From: Symsagittifera roscoffensis
Taxonomy: Eukaryota; Xenacoelomorpha; Acoela; Convolutidae
Length of the DNA stretch: 64,000 nucleotides
Reading direction: 5' to 3'
Assembly: GCF_963678635.1 (NCBI RefSeq)
Contig: NC_087066.1
Coordinates: 63,680,282-63,744,281, forward strand
Under the pieces are notes generated by a model. The model saw nothing but the letters and a program-made list of their open reading frames with translations, made no database searches and had not been told where the DNA came from. The translations under genes were made by a program, and so were the position numbers. Numbering within the stretch: the stretch's first letter is position 1; each line of letters begins with the position of its first letter. Below, in pieces: positions 29,816 through 42,708 of this stretch.

Positions 29816-29999
29816 GGGCCAACCCAAGATCCAAAAAAAATCAAAGAGCACTTGTTTTCTTCGAAAAGAAGTCTTAGAATAGATACTACGAGTGATTCCG
29901 CGGTAAAAATACCGCTAAGAACCATTTAGTTTTATTGAGGAACCAGCTTGACTTAATCATTATGGGGTTCATTCTTGCAAACATCTGTCATCATTTTTC

Positions 30000-30600
30000 G
30001 TCTGAAGAATTCATGAATGGGTAGTCGAAATTTGTCTGGAGAAAAAAAACACCCGGGAGACAAATGTTCGGTCATTGTTACGATTTTTTAAGAAAGTGCG
30101 GAATACTTACGCTCGGTGTGGTGTTTTCTATTCATTCAGTGTTCAGCTAGTTAAATAAACGTTTTTGACATAGTTTTTCTTACCATCTGAAAGATATTAT
30201 TGTCTTAAGCTCAAATTTAAGAACATTTTTACTTGCGATCATTTTTCAAAAAATATTGGACGTTTGCCAAACTGGCCAAATTGGTATAGCTTATGTACAG
30301 ATTGTTGCAATCTTAAAACACGCGTAAGAGGCAGGTTAATAGGTTCAAAATTTAATTTAATTTAATTATATGAACTCAATACGAGACAACGCTAAACACA
30401 TCCTTAGTATCTTACATATTTCACAAATTTCGTCTCTTTTTTGTCAATTGTTCCTCAATTTTTTAGTCAATTTTTCAACCAGAAAATTTTTTTATAAAAC
30501 GACGGCCTCAAAAGCAGACGGAACAATCAAGGCTTTGACCTAAAATCCGAGCAGTCTCGTTTTTTTGGAAAAGACGCGTGAAACTGCAAGAAACAGCTTT
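30000..30600 (+). repeat. Diverged copy of the 534-bp family
   Basis: Landmarks include tttgtctggagaaaaaaaacac, acacgcgtaagaggc, the block with ctcaatacgagac, and the end region with cgagcagtctcg. Many substitutions separate it from the 35-kb units. Confidence 0.5.
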
Positions 30601-32629
30601 GTAAGTCAAATTAAGTAAATTTGATCGGCTGAACAATTCAGTTATATGTTTCAATCAAAAATATATTTCAATCGATGCTTAAAATGTTTCACATCGCTAG
30701 AAAAAAAAATGTTCTTTTTTTCCGGAAAAAGTTCACACCGATACAAAACTTAAAGCAGATGGTGAAAACTGTATTTACAGACCCGGAAAAAACTGGTGAG
30801 TCTGAAACTAAAACTTCAAAGAAGGCAAACGTGCACATTTGTACTTGGTCTCTCTAAAACTTTTGTTTACATTCTCAGATTAAATTTCCAAAATCATCCC
30901 TTAAAACAGGCACTTAAGAGAAAAAAACTCTATTTGCGTTTAATTTTGTCCACTAGTGTATCTTGCTATTTTAAACGGAGAATTATATAATTTCATGATG
31001 AGAAAGTTGCTGTTCAAAAGATGAATAAATTTAAAGCACAGAACTCGGGAAAAAAGCCTAACACAACAAAGATAGCCAGTTACTGCGCAAGTAGCACAGA
31101 ACGTTCCGAGCATAGTTTTAGAAAACTACGGTTTAGAATTTTTTTAAATTAGTATAATTTCTTCTGCTTGGTGTGATAAAAGGATCTGACGTAAAAAAAT
31201 AATTTAGGCATGTTAGACAGTCATAGTAAAATAGGCTAAATGGACAAAATTTTTTTTAGAAAAATGGCTAAAAAAAAATTAAAAAAATAGTTTAAAATAT
31301 TTTTTTTTTAAACTTTTTTCCAGAAAATTTTTGAATTTTTTGAAGTTATTGTTTCAAAAAATGAAGCCAGAAAACTCCAAAAACTAGATTTAATTATTCA
31401 AAGTTAAGTTTCAAGGTCCTAAATTAGGCATATTTCAGCTGTTTTAAGCCTGCTCGAACTAAGACAAAAAATCAAAAATTTCAAACCAGTTCTTCTCGAC
31501 ACTATAAAAAAGTTTCTGAAATTTTTCAATGTGGTTCGAATCACGACTGAAAAGGCTTTAATATGATATATCACTCTACCCAGTTCGATGATTGTGTGTG
31601 TTACCTGATTTTGCGTGGGAAAAAACTAAAATACACCCGAATACAAAGCTCCTCCCCCTTTTCAATGGTCGGAACAATAAGGATCATTATCATTTCAGAT
31701 CACTGCCATTGTGTCTTCAACGTTTAACAGAAAATTAAATTTCTAAAACCCCGAAAGAATTATATAACAAAATAGAGACCATATCAAACCCTAAAGATGA
31801 CTTAAAATTTCTCGGTACTCTATGCCAGATTTAGTTGTTTGCTCTTCTAATTTTTCGAAGTGATGGTGTGGTTTGGAAGCTTCATTTGGACATTCCAGTT
31901 AGCTCTAAACCAAAATTGTCCCCGCAAATAAATACTGAACGCTCTTATCACAAATAAAAAAGAGAGGTCGACGTTTCGTATCAGATTACTCTGCGTTTAG
32001 ACCAATTGCACTGTAGTTCAAGATTGGTAGACAAAATTTTTGTAGCTTCTGCTTCAATCTGCAGATTGCTAAGGGTAGGTTTACATAATTTGCTTAGTAT
32101 CTTGATCAAAGCAGCCACATAGTCTTCTGTTCATAGTTAAAACTAGCGTGGCATCTATGAAAATTATAAGAATAATAAGGTTGCTTCTGGTAGATTTAAG
32201 GAATCAAATATGATGGAATCTGCTTGTATCTGGTTTGCCTTAAAAATGATGTTTTCCTTAAAATTGATAAAATTTGTTTGCCTTAAAAACGATAAAATTT
32301 TCTGTAAAAAAAGTTTTTTTTTAGTTTATTTAATTTTTAGCTTGTTTAAAAAAAATCAATTGTAGCTCTGCCATTGACCTAGCTGCGTTTTCATTGTGAA
32401 TCAATGGACACTCATTTTGCAGTTGCTTACGATAAACAAAAATTTGAAAGAAACGGTTCAACTTTTTGAGCCCCGTTGCTTAACTTTATTAAAGGGACGT
32501 TAACTTCAAATTTGGTTTATCTTCTTTTTTCCGCCTTTATTATAATCGCATCAATCTACAATCAAGCATTTGCATTTTCATTAGTTTATTTTATTTTGTT
32601 TACTTGATTTGAAAATAGAATTATGGAAT

Positions 32630-33230
32630 TTAGTCGAAGTTTGTCTGGAACAACAAAAACCATCCCGATCACAAACATCCCTATTCGAAGAAAGTGCGGA
32701 CCTTCGAAGAAAGTGCGGAATATTTATGATTTTTGTGATTTTTCAATTCAGTCATTTTTAAACTTGGTAATTGGGAATTTTTGACGGAATTTTTCTTGCC
32801 ATCTAAAAATATTGTTGTACTAGCTTCAAAACTTTAAAGATCAAAATTGCTAGGATCAATTTTCGTGAAATTACAGGGGTGTGCATATTGATGTTTCGAC
32901 CAATTTGGGATCAATGGGGTGCGAAATTTTGTGTTCTTTTAACACGCGTAAGAGGCAAATTGGTGCGTTGCAAATTGAATTGAGGCCAGCAATTTAGTTT
33001 TGTTAACTCAATACGAGACGCTAAACACACCCTTAGTATTTAGATGGCATGTGGGGAGATAAAATGAAGAAAGAATGAAAATTTTTTTTTTTATTTTTTC
33101 ACAATTATTTTGTCAATTATTTGGGAAAATTTTATTTTAAAGTGGCCTTAAACGCAGTTGGAACAATCGAGGCATTGCTTTAATATTTGAGCAGTCAAGT
33201 TTTTTTTCGAAAATAGTCGGAACGAAAATC
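32630..33230 (+). repeat. Second diverged copy of the 534-bp family
   Basis: It is closer to the copy at 30000-30600 than to the main array: both share aacacgcgtaagaggca and ctcaatacgagac with gctaaacacaccctta, which suggests a local duplication of about 2.6 kb. It ends near tttgagcagtcaagtttttt. Confidence 0.5.
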
Positions 33231-33609
33231 GAGAAAATTTCATCTGAATTTGTCGCTCCCCAAATTCATTTTTAATGAAGGCCCGAAAAAAAACGGTTTT
33301 AGATTTTAATTTTAAGTTAATCTAAATTCAAAAACAATGTACGTTTTACGAAGTGAATAGAAGTTTAAATTGATTTCAATCGGTCTTCCGTAGAAATTTC
33401 ACATCGATCTAGGTGTCTAAAGAATCTATTCAAATTGATTTGGATGGATGTTGCGACTCACTAAAATCAGTCTTAAATCCATTTATGAAAACTGAGAGCG
33501 GTTCAATTTTAATTTTCAAAAATTTTAAACAATAAATGAATAAATTTTTCTCAATTTTTCAAACTGAAACACCCATGACAGATAAACGCCAATCCTGACA
33601 CTTCCTGGG

Positions 33610-34190
33610 AAAAACGCAAATCCTGGGAAAAAACGTACGTAAAAAATCAAAATAATTGATATAAGAAAAATTAATTGAATGTTAAAGCCAAAATAATCAA
33701 AAAATCAAAAAATCTGTTTACTATAAATCAGATTTCGAGCTCAAAAACATGCAATGAAATCATAGGAAACCATCAATGTAAATTAGTTTTTGCGCAAAAA
33801 CCTAAGTAACAAATTAAGAACATGGCCATATATATCACATTTTGAGCTCAAAAGCAGGCAACAAAATCATACAATACCGTCAATGTAAATCAGTTTTTGG
33901 ACAAAAACGCATGTAAGAAATCAAAAAAATTGCTCAACATTAATCAGATTTTGAGCTCAAAAACCGGCAAGGAAATCATAGAAAATCATCAAGGAAAATC
34001 CCTTTTAGAGCAAAAATCAAAAAAAAAACTAAAAGAGGAAATGTTCAACATCAAACTTTGAGCTCAAAAACATGCAATGAAAAATCATAGAAAATTATCA
34101 ATGCAAATCAGCTTTTGGGCAAATACGTATAAATTTTTTTTTTAAATATGCTCAAAATATATAAGATTTTGATCTCAAAAATGAAAGTAA
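33610..34190 (+). repeat. Tandem repeat of about 115 bp, five diverged units
   Basis: Each unit contains ttgagctcaaaaac, then atgaaatcatagaaaa and atcaatgtaaatcagttttt. About five copies are visible with frequent indels. No coding potential. Confidence 0.65.
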
Positions 34191-34743
34191 CTCAAGGATG
34201 TTCTTTAAACAATTAAGTCTTTTATAATATTTTACCAATATGAAAATTGATTAACAATTCATAACTGCAGAACGAACTCAAAAAGGATCAAATTCGAATA
34301 AAAAATAATGACTTAGATCGGACTTTAATCGATTTGAAATCTATTTAGATCGATTTTTTTAGCTGGCATATAAGATGAATTTTAATCAGTTTCAAATTAA
34401 TCCAAAAGCCATCATTTTTCATTGTGTCAGTGCGGAGGGGGGGGGCTCTGAGTACTCAGAAATGGCTGAAAAGCTGTTTATTAATATGCTGTTGTCTCAA
34501 TTTGGAAAAAAAACTTCTTTTCGCATTCGAATTGAAAATTGCGGTCAGTTTTATCGTATTACGCTTCCTTTCGTTCATTTTAGCTGCATTTGAGAAATTT
34601 AAATTTAACTTCTTTTGCTAAATCTCATGAACTGCATCAAAAATTCTCTTCTGTTGATGAAAATTTAAGAGTTAAACATACACTGTGGGATTAAAAAACA
34701 ACTCATTTGCATTACTCGTTCGTACCGGTATAAATAAATTGCC

Positions 34744-35030
34744 CTAGAGGACATAAAGTGCTAACACTTGCATTAAAAGGGAAGCTCTCCGGATATTCTG
34801 CTGTTCGCATAGCTTGACTATTTCTACCATGGCCTGGTTATATTTATGAGCCAGTTCTAATTCACTCGCTTCTGATGTTTTTAAAATGACTTCTTCAAAT
34901 TGTGGGAAGAAAATATGTGCTAAGTATGGTCGTTTTCTTTTCTTTAAGCGTAAAACCAGGTTAAACCCCATTGGCCGTAATTCAGATTGAAATAATGGAA
35001 AATATGTATTATGGGGTGTGGAGAAAATAA
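34744..35030 (-). pseudogene. Orphan open frame with protein-like composition
   Basis: The minus strand is open for about 95-100 codons, ending at a TAG. The encoded segment is charged and helical (for example KTSEASELELAHKYNQAM) and not low-complexity, unlike other chance frames in this intron. The family is not recognised; it may be a decayed transposon or retrogene fragment. It does not fit the receptor. Confidence 0.3.
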
Positions 35031-35150
35031 GCCAGCCCTAATGGTTCTGACTGTCATTTAAAAGCAAAAACTTGTTCATTGTGAAACGGGATGCAGAGAA
35101 ATGTTAACCGGATACCAAAAAAATAGCATAAATTGGCTCAAATTTTTTTT

Positions 35151-37834
35151 GTTCCGACTTTTGATACGAAAGTAACGGAACATTTGTTCTCGGGGTGGGT
35201 TTTTTTTCTTCAGACAAATTTCGACTTTTTAACTAGCCATTTTGACGGATTTGTTTCACATCATTCAAAGTTATTGTTGTCGTGAGCTTAAATTTGAAAA
35301 GATATTTCACCTGTGATCATTTTTTGTAAAGTTATGAAGGTTTAAAGATTGCCATTTTGGCCATTTTGACCAATTTGGGACAATTAATGCGCGATATAAT
35401 TCGCGCTATTAACGCGTAAGCGGAGATTTAATCCGTCTAATAAATCGTTCCAAATTTGTTGAACGAAGTTTATTTGGCATAAATTATTTGTTACAAGGAA
35501 CGAAATCTATCTTTTTGTATTTTATATGGCGTGTGGGGAAATTATTTTCATAAAAAATTTCAAAAAAAAATTTCGCTTTATTTAATTTCATTTAATTTTT
35601 TTAAATGTTTTTACTGCTGCTCCATAAACCTTAAAAGGAAGTCGGAACGTTCAGGGCTTCGCCCTGATACGAGCAGTATTGTTGTTCCGACTTTCGATAC
35701 GAAAGTAACGGAACATTTGTGCTCGGGGTGGGTTTTCTTTTTCTTCAGACAAATTTCGACTTTTTCACTAGCCATTTTTTACGGATTTTTTTATCAATCA
35801 ACAGGTATTGTTATCCTGAGCATAAATTTGAAAAGATATTTCACCTGTGATCCTTTTTCGTAAAGTTATGAAGGTTTAAAGATTGCCATTTTGGCCATTT
35901 TGACCAATTTGGGACAATTAATGCGCGATATAATTCGCGCTATTAACGCGTAAGCGGAGATTTAATCCGTCTAATAAATCGTTCCAAATTTGTTGAACGA
36001 AGTTTATTTGGCATAAATTATTTGTTACAAGGAACGAAATCTATCTTTTTGTATTTTATATGGCGTGTGGGGAAATTATTTTCATAAAAAATTTCAAAAA
36101 AAAATTTCGCTTTATTTAATTTCATTTAATTTTTTTAAATGTTTTTACTGCTGCTCCATAAACCTTAAAAGGAAGTCGGAACGTTCAGGGCTTCGCCCTG
36201 ATACGAGCAGTATTGTTGTTCCGACTTTCGATACGAAAGTAACGGAACATTTGTGCTCGGGGTGGGTTTTCTTTTTCTTCAGACAAATTTCGACTTTTTC
36301 ACTAGCCATTTTTTACGGATTTTTTTATCAATCAACAGGTATTGTTATCCTGAGCATAAATTTGAAAAGATATTTCACCTGTGATCCTTTTTCGTAAAGT
36401 TATGAGGGTTTAAATATTGCCATTTTGGCCAGTTTAACCAATTTGGGACAATTAACGCGCGATATAATTCGCGCTATTAACGCGTAAGCGGAGATTTAAT
36501 CCGTCTTGTAAATCGTTGCAAATAGGTTGAACCAAGCTTATTGCCATAATTGATTTGTTATAAGGAACGAAATCTCTCTTTTTGTACTTTATATGGCGTG
36601 TGGGGGGATGATTTTCATAAAAATTTTCAAATTTTTGATAAAAAAAATTCATTTTATTTTATTACTTTTAATTTTTTGATTATATTACTGCTCCAAATTG
36701 TTAATGGGCAGTCGGAACATTCAGGGCTTCGCCCTGATACGAGCAGTCTTGTTGTTCCGACTTTCGATACGAAAGTAATGGAGTATTTGTGCTCGGGGTG
36801 GGTTTTTTTTTCTTCAGACAAATTTCGACTTTTTAACTAGCCTTTTTTTTTACGGAATTTTTTGTTATCACTCAACAGGTATTTTTATCCTGAGCCTAAA
36901 TTTGAAAATATATTTCTCCTGTGATCCTTTTTCGTAAAGTTATGAGGGTTTAAAGATTGCCATTTTGGCCAGTTTAAACAATTTGGGACAATTAACGCGG
37001 AATATAATTCGCGCTATTAACGCGTAAGCGGAGATTTAATCCGTCTAATAAATCGTTCCAAATTGGTTGAACGAAGCTTATTTGGCATAAATGATTTGTT
37101 ACAAGGAACGAAATCTATCTTTTTGTATTTTATATGGCGTGTGGGGGGATGATTTTCATAAAAAGTTTCAAAAAAAAATTTCGCTTTATTTTATTTCATT
37201 TAATTTTTTAAATGTTTTTACTGCTGCTCCATAAACCTTAAAAGAAAATCGGAACATTCAGGGCTTCGCACTGATACGAGCAGTATTGTTGTTCCGACTT
37301 TTGATACGAAATTAACGGAACATTTGTGCTCGGGGTGGGTTTTTTTTTCTTCAGACAAATTTCGACTTTTTAACACGCCATTTTTTACGGAATTTTTTTT
37401 ATCACTCAACAGGTATTGTTATCCTGAGCCTAAATTTGAAAAGATAATTCACCTGTGATTCTTTTTCGTAAAGTTAAGAGGGTTTAAGGATTGCTATTTT
37501 GGCCAGTTTAACCAATTTGGGACAATTAACGCGCGATATAATTCGCGCTATTAACGCGTAAGCGGAGATTTAATCCGTCTTGTAAATCGTTCCAAATTGG
37601 TTGAATCAAGCTTATTGCCATAATTAATTTGTTACAAGGAACGAAATCTCGCTTTTTGTACTTTATATGGCGTGTGGGCGGATGATTTTCATAAAAATTT
37701 TCAAATTTTAGAAAAAAAAACATTTCACTTTATTTTATTTCATTTATTTTTTTTTATAATTTTACTGCTGCTCCATAAAACTTAAAAGGCAGTCGGAACA
37801 TTCAGGGCTTCGCCCTGATACGAGCAGTCTTGTT
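35151..37834 (+). repeat. Five-unit tandem array of the 534-bp palindrome-rich family
   Basis: Units start at gttccgacttt at 35151, 35684, 36218, 36754 and 37291 (533-537 bp each). Each has a hairpin at its start (ttccgactttcg paired with cgaaagtaacggaa), a central gcgcgatataattcgcgc palindrome and a terminal cagggc-ttc-gccctg hairpin. That last hairpin is itself enclosed by gtcggaac and gttccgac of the next unit. Units 1-2 and 2-3 share long identical stretches, so amplification is recent. Identical 110-residue open frames at 35531 and 36065 are consequences of that identity. Confidence 0.85.
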
Positions 37835-38878
37835 AGAATTTATAATCTCCGCAATTTTGGTAATCAACTGAGTAAGTATTTAACATTTGTGAGACAGAAT
37901 TTTTTTATTGCTTTTGTTTTGATCGTTGATTTGCTTACACACACAAAGAACGCGATTGATGTCAATAATAGCTTCACTCTGTTGTTTTTTTTACCTTCGG
38001 TATTGATTATATATCTGTCAATCTTTGTCATGAATTGACGGTCAGTCGATCGTTCACTGTTCGTGTTAGTTTTAGAACAGAAGTTTTATTTCAACACATT
38101 TTTCAATTGTTTTATTCTTTTAGATTGAATGACCGATCAATTAGCAGACCAATTTTTCATCATAAAAAATAAAAAGTTATTCTTTTAGCAGCCCAACGTA
38201 GTGAACTGATGCATGATTGATTGACAGATTAAAAAAACCTCAGCCTTGGGTCAAACTTCCCCAAATGAGATAAATATTCCACGATTTGTCAACAAAACTA
38301 TTAACTTAAAAAACACAATAATCTAAATTTGTAGCAAAGCTAAATAAAGAATTACGCTCTTTGCTGCAAATAAAGAATTACGCAATAACACTGTCGTGGC
38401 GAATGGAGGCGCAGCGGAGCAAGCGGTCGCTAATTTTTTTGAGTCTGCTAAAAAAATTGGTTTGTTAAAATCCCTAGCACCTTTAAATTATTAGTGCATA
38501 TTTTTACAGTAGTAGATAAAACATTTTAATATTTAATCACAGCCGAACCGATTTGCGAGCCGTAATTTTCCCCTCCAAGCAAACTTTGACTCTTGAAATA
38601 CCAGCTTTGGAAAAAGCTCTTCAAATTAATTTGAAGATATCATTTTTCTGAGCTCAAAAATGGTCCTTTCAAGGATGATTAACTTTATGTTGTGTGGAAA
38701 ACTGCCAATTCTAGTCGAGTAAATTATCCGCGCTCTATGTCTCTCTACCTATGTTGTCGCATATCTACTCTAGCAATATTTTTGAATATACAAAACAGAT
38801 TTCTTCGAAACAGTCCAATGAATCGGCAAACCTGACAAAAAACCGTTGGACTTGAAAAAAGACAACATTTACTGAGTG

Positions 38879-39177
38879 CAGTGGCGGATCTAAGATTTCC
38901 TCGAGAAAGGGGGAAACGGATTTTCAAAAACTTTTCAAAGTTTTTCTCAACTTTTTTTTGAGGTCGACCAATTTGATTTTTCGAGCTCTCCAAAAGTACT
39001 AAAAAAACCCTGCTTTGACCAAAGGCGCCTTCAGAAAATTTTTAGGGTCCGCCGCCAGAAATGGAATGTCAAGAAAGTACAAAGGGGGGACCCGTTGGGC
39101 CGGCAGGGTGCCAGAATCCCTGAGGGGGGAGGGGGGAGGGGGAGGGGGCGGCCGCTTCTTCCCTTAATCCGCCCCTG
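38879..39177. mobile_element. hAT-like MITE copy, diverged
   Basis: It begins cagtggcggatcta and ends taatccgcccctg, the same terminal inverted repeats as the element at 55973-56408. Flanking 8-mers match at only about five of eight positions, as expected for an old copy. The interior has a strong G-run region at 39119-39150. Confidence 0.6.
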
Positions 39178-40316
39178 ATTGAAGGAGTTCGTTTTGTTTT
39201 GACAAAAAATCAAATTCACACGACTGGCAAGTAGCGACCGTTTGCTCTCCTGTGCTTATTTTCGGTTCTTTGCGTATGAATTAGTGTTTTCTTGTCAATA
39301 TAGATGGTGCTGTTTTTGATTTGTATTGGGTTATTGGCTTCGGAAAACAATGATCACTTCTGGATATTTCCCAGACTCTTCATATCAAGTTTTTTTCTTC
39401 CATTTTCTAGGTTTATGTTGACTATTTTGCACAAAATTGTTTTTTTTAAAGGCATGAAAATCTTTTTCTGATTTGAAATTATGTAAGCAGAAGTATTTTT
39501 TTTCCCAAATAAAGAGATCAAACCTTCTGTATTTCAACTGGACTTTTTTTGGTTCAAAGAAAACATTAAACAGCTCTTTAACGGAAATGAAATGCAATAA
39601 AATTATATAAAAAATTATAATAATATATTTTTTTGAAAATCTTTTTCAATAGCTTCCTCTGTCCCCCTTCAATGTCAAAATCAAAAAGATGCCTTAAAAG
39701 TCTATAAAATCAAAATTTCGGTAAAAAAGCACTCATTTCAATTTTTTGAGCTGGATTGAATCAGCCTTATGCGTCAGTAGCACGAGTTATATCGCGGATT
39801 AATTGTCTCATAAACTGACCGAACTGGCAATTTCCAGCCTCTAATTTACAAAAAAAGCTGATCAGATTTTTGAAATTTTTTAAAAATTTAAGCTCAAATT
39901 ATTAGCACTTCTCAATAGGGATCAAAATATTTGTTAAATTTTTTTTTTAATTGTCGCAGTTTATTTGAAGAAAAAACGACGCCGATTGCAAGTGATCTGT
40001 CTTTTTTTTCCGAAATTTGAGACAACTATACTTTTTTTGTAGCAGTGCAAAATTTGGAACAAAAATATTCTGAATTTCGCTTTCTGCACTTGCCCCTTTT
40101 TTAAAAAAAAAAACTATATAACTTTCGGTTACTACTTCTTTACAACTTACAAAAAACAAACCCGAAAAAAAATTTTGTTTTTATATGAAACTATTTCCAA
40201 ACCAATGTATGTCCAAGGTTTTCATTTTGGCTCGAGCGACTTTTGGCTCGAATATTGTCCAGATTTTCGACCGATTTTTTTGCAGGTATTAGACACGAAA
40301 CCTGGTCATCATTTAC

Positions 40317-40517
40317 CTTCACCCGCGCATTTTGCTTGTCTGGGGGATTTGGCGCTGGGCTGGTGGACAAAAGGTTGAATGTGTTGTCCAGTGGCCAGCA
40401 TGAGCTCCTCTCTCTTTCTGGCGCTTCTCCGGATGGCGATGGCTATGGCCACATAACAGCCCACTATTGTCACTCCTGGCACAATGTAGTGCACTGTGTA
40501 AAGCGACAGCAGCATCG
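40317..40517 (-). CDS. Class A GPCR exon: TM5 and start of ICL3
   Basis: The 201-bp exon has acceptor TTTTTTAG and donor GAAG/GTAAAT. Its first two bases complete the Ala codon split by the previous exon. It encodes TM5 (MLLSLYTVHYIVPGVTIVGC then YVAIAIAI, with the conserved Pro and the Tyr of GCYVAIA) and a basic, Gln/Ser/Pro-containing start of the third intracellular loop (RRSARKREEL). Confidence 0.85.
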
Positions 40518-41127
40518 CTAAAAAATAACCAAGCAAAATATCAACAAAATCAAACAAGTCTGCGCGTTTTCCAGGGCAGTGCCTTCATTTATGTTTATAA
40601 ATTATGAAGTAATAAATGTTTTCAGGCTAATAATGATTGTTGAAACAAGTAATGGTTGATTTACACAACCATTAAGGGTTAGCCTGGGAGATGTTCATGA
40701 AACCTTCTGGTGCGTTTTCAGACTTCTGACTGCCCTTTTACTGGTACCAAATAGTTCTTATGAAGAAAAATCAGCTAAATTATGAATTTTGCACTGCCGA
40801 TATCAAAAATTAAATATTAAGTTTGAATCAAGTTGCGTCGAATCAAAGTAATTTGGAACTATTTTGAGTGCGGGAATCATGAGTAATTCCATTCGCATTT
40901 TCAGTTTCATTGAAAAAACCTTCAAAACGCGAGTAAATTAGTCCGGAACATGGCCCTGAAATTTACCATAAATGGTCGCAGTTAAAGATATTTCTCTACA
41001 TTTGAACTCTGAGAGTTGATGTTTTCATTGAGTTGATATTGGATTATTTTTTTGTTAAAATCTATAATTTCGATCAATAAAATTGAACTGAACAAGAAAC
41101 TATTCCAAGTGTAAATATTCCGTCATT

Positions 41128-41580
41128 GTTCCGGCTTTCGAAGAAAGTGACGGAATATTTGAGCTCGGGGCGGTTTTTTCTAAGACTAGCCATTTTTGAC
41201 GGAAATTAGCCCAAAAATAAGTCACATTAAAAAATAAGCTTCATCTCTGGTCAATTTTGTAAAACTATGGGGATCTGAAAAATCCAATGTGGCCAGTTTG
41301 TAATATTAACGCGCGATATATTTTGTGCTATTAACGCATAAGCGGATATTTAATCCGTCTTAGAAAACGTTCCAACATGAATTGAGGCATACTAGGTGAT
41401 CCATTTTATACATAGCTATATGGTATATGTATTACTTAGTATTTTAAATAGCACGTGCGGGGATAATTCTCGAAAAAAATCTAAAAAAAAAGTTTTTTTT
41501 AAATTTTTTTTCTCATCAGTTTTTCTAAAGCGTACTCCATAGACTTTAAACGGCAGCCGGAACTTTCAGGGCATCGTTTT
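41128..41580 (+). repeat. 534-bp family copy, direct orientation
   Basis: It starts gttccggctttcgaagaaagtgacgg and runs through gcgcgatata and gcggatatttaatccgtct to the truncated agggcatcg end. It faces an inverted half copy. Confidence 0.65.
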
Positions 41581-41607
41581 TTTTTCAGCTTTAAAATGCT
41601 AATTCAA

Positions 41608-41822
41608 AACAACACTGCTCGTATCAGTGAATGTTCCGACTGCCTTCTAAAGTCTATGGAAAAAAAATTAAATGTAAAAAAAACATAAAAATGCCATATT
41701 GTTCCCACACGCCATATAAACTTCGCTCCTAATTTCAAATCAATCATGGCATATAAACTTCCTTCAACTAGTTTGGAACGATTCCTACGACTGATTAAAT
41801 CTCCGCTTACGCGTTAATGGCG
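41608..41822 (-). repeat. 534-bp family half copy, inverted
   Basis: It begins aacaacactgctcgtatcag and ends at ctccgcttacgcgttaa. With the preceding direct copy it forms a head-to-head pair separated by about 27 bases, so the DNA could fold into a large hairpin. Confidence 0.65.
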
Positions 41823-42708
41823 AGAAAAACATCAAACGCGTTTTTCTCAAAATGGGTAGGATTCGACAAAAAGTGAAGTGACAAAAAATGTTTAGGTTTT
41901 CACTAAACTTTATGTAGTTCAATTTGTTTTTTTTTTATTTATACTTAATCAAAAAGTGCGCGGAAACTACCCTGTTAACTGATGAGAAAATTATATCAAA
42001 AAAAGCCTCATACACAGCCCAACAAAACTGTGTAAAGATAAATCTTTTAAAAGTCTGTAAAAAATATTTGTTTGATTGGTAGCAAAAAAAGCTTATTTTT
42101 AGTATAAAAAAACAAAACTTTGGCTAAAAACCTTTTTCAAACGTTTTACGCAAAATTTTGAAAACTTCACCCTCCAAAAATTTATTAGGCTGCGTAAGAA
42201 GCTTCTTTTGATATTAATTTTTTATCAAATAATTTGTAGTTGCAGCGTATTTTTTGATTAATTAAAAAAGCCAAAATGAATCTTTTTTGAAGTAAAAAAT
42301 TTGTTAAGAGTATCGGGAAAAAAATGAATCATATTAAATCTGGTGAAATTTTTTTGCAACTTTCGTTTCCTTCATTTTTTCTAGTCATAGCTAACCTCTA
42401 TTCTTGAGGTAAAGAAAAAAAATTGCAAAAATAAACTACAAGCTTTGGCCGTTACTTTGCCCGTGGAAAAAATTACGTAAGAATTTAACACCGTATTAAA
42501 AAATCATTGCTTTCACTATCTTAAAATTACTTAACAAAAAAATATTTTTTTTTTGCTCTAGATTTGTGTAAAAAGCAGAATTTTCAAACTTCTAATTTTG
42601 TCTCGAAAAATTCGCCGAAAAAAAACTAGATCATGATTTATCTTGACTTTGCTTAGAATAAGCACAAAACTTCTCTTTTTCTCACTTTTGTTGTGTGAAC
42701 AAACTTTA

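Larger units (their letters stand above)
15276..40316 (-). other. GPCR intron of about 25 kb between the TM5 and TM6 exons
   Basis: The intron starts GTAAAT after the TM5 exon and ends TTATTCAG. It hosts the BEL/Pao element, the 17.3-20.3 kb repeat array, the five-unit 534-bp array, a MITE copy and other repeats listed separately. Stretches not listed separately (for example 16443-17280, 20261-20744, 30600-32630, 33240-33600, 37835-38878, 39178-40316) are AT-rich non-coding DNA in which I see no gene. Confidence 0.75.

Noticed and set aside
35531-36397. Two identical 110-residue frames
   Set aside because: They are the same stretch of two near-identical satellite units, cross the unit boundary and have no domain. 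Other copies of the family do not keep the frame.
36218-37834. CRISPR-like array
   Set aside because: Units are 534 bp long with internal palindromes and no short spacers; the genome is eukaryotic.
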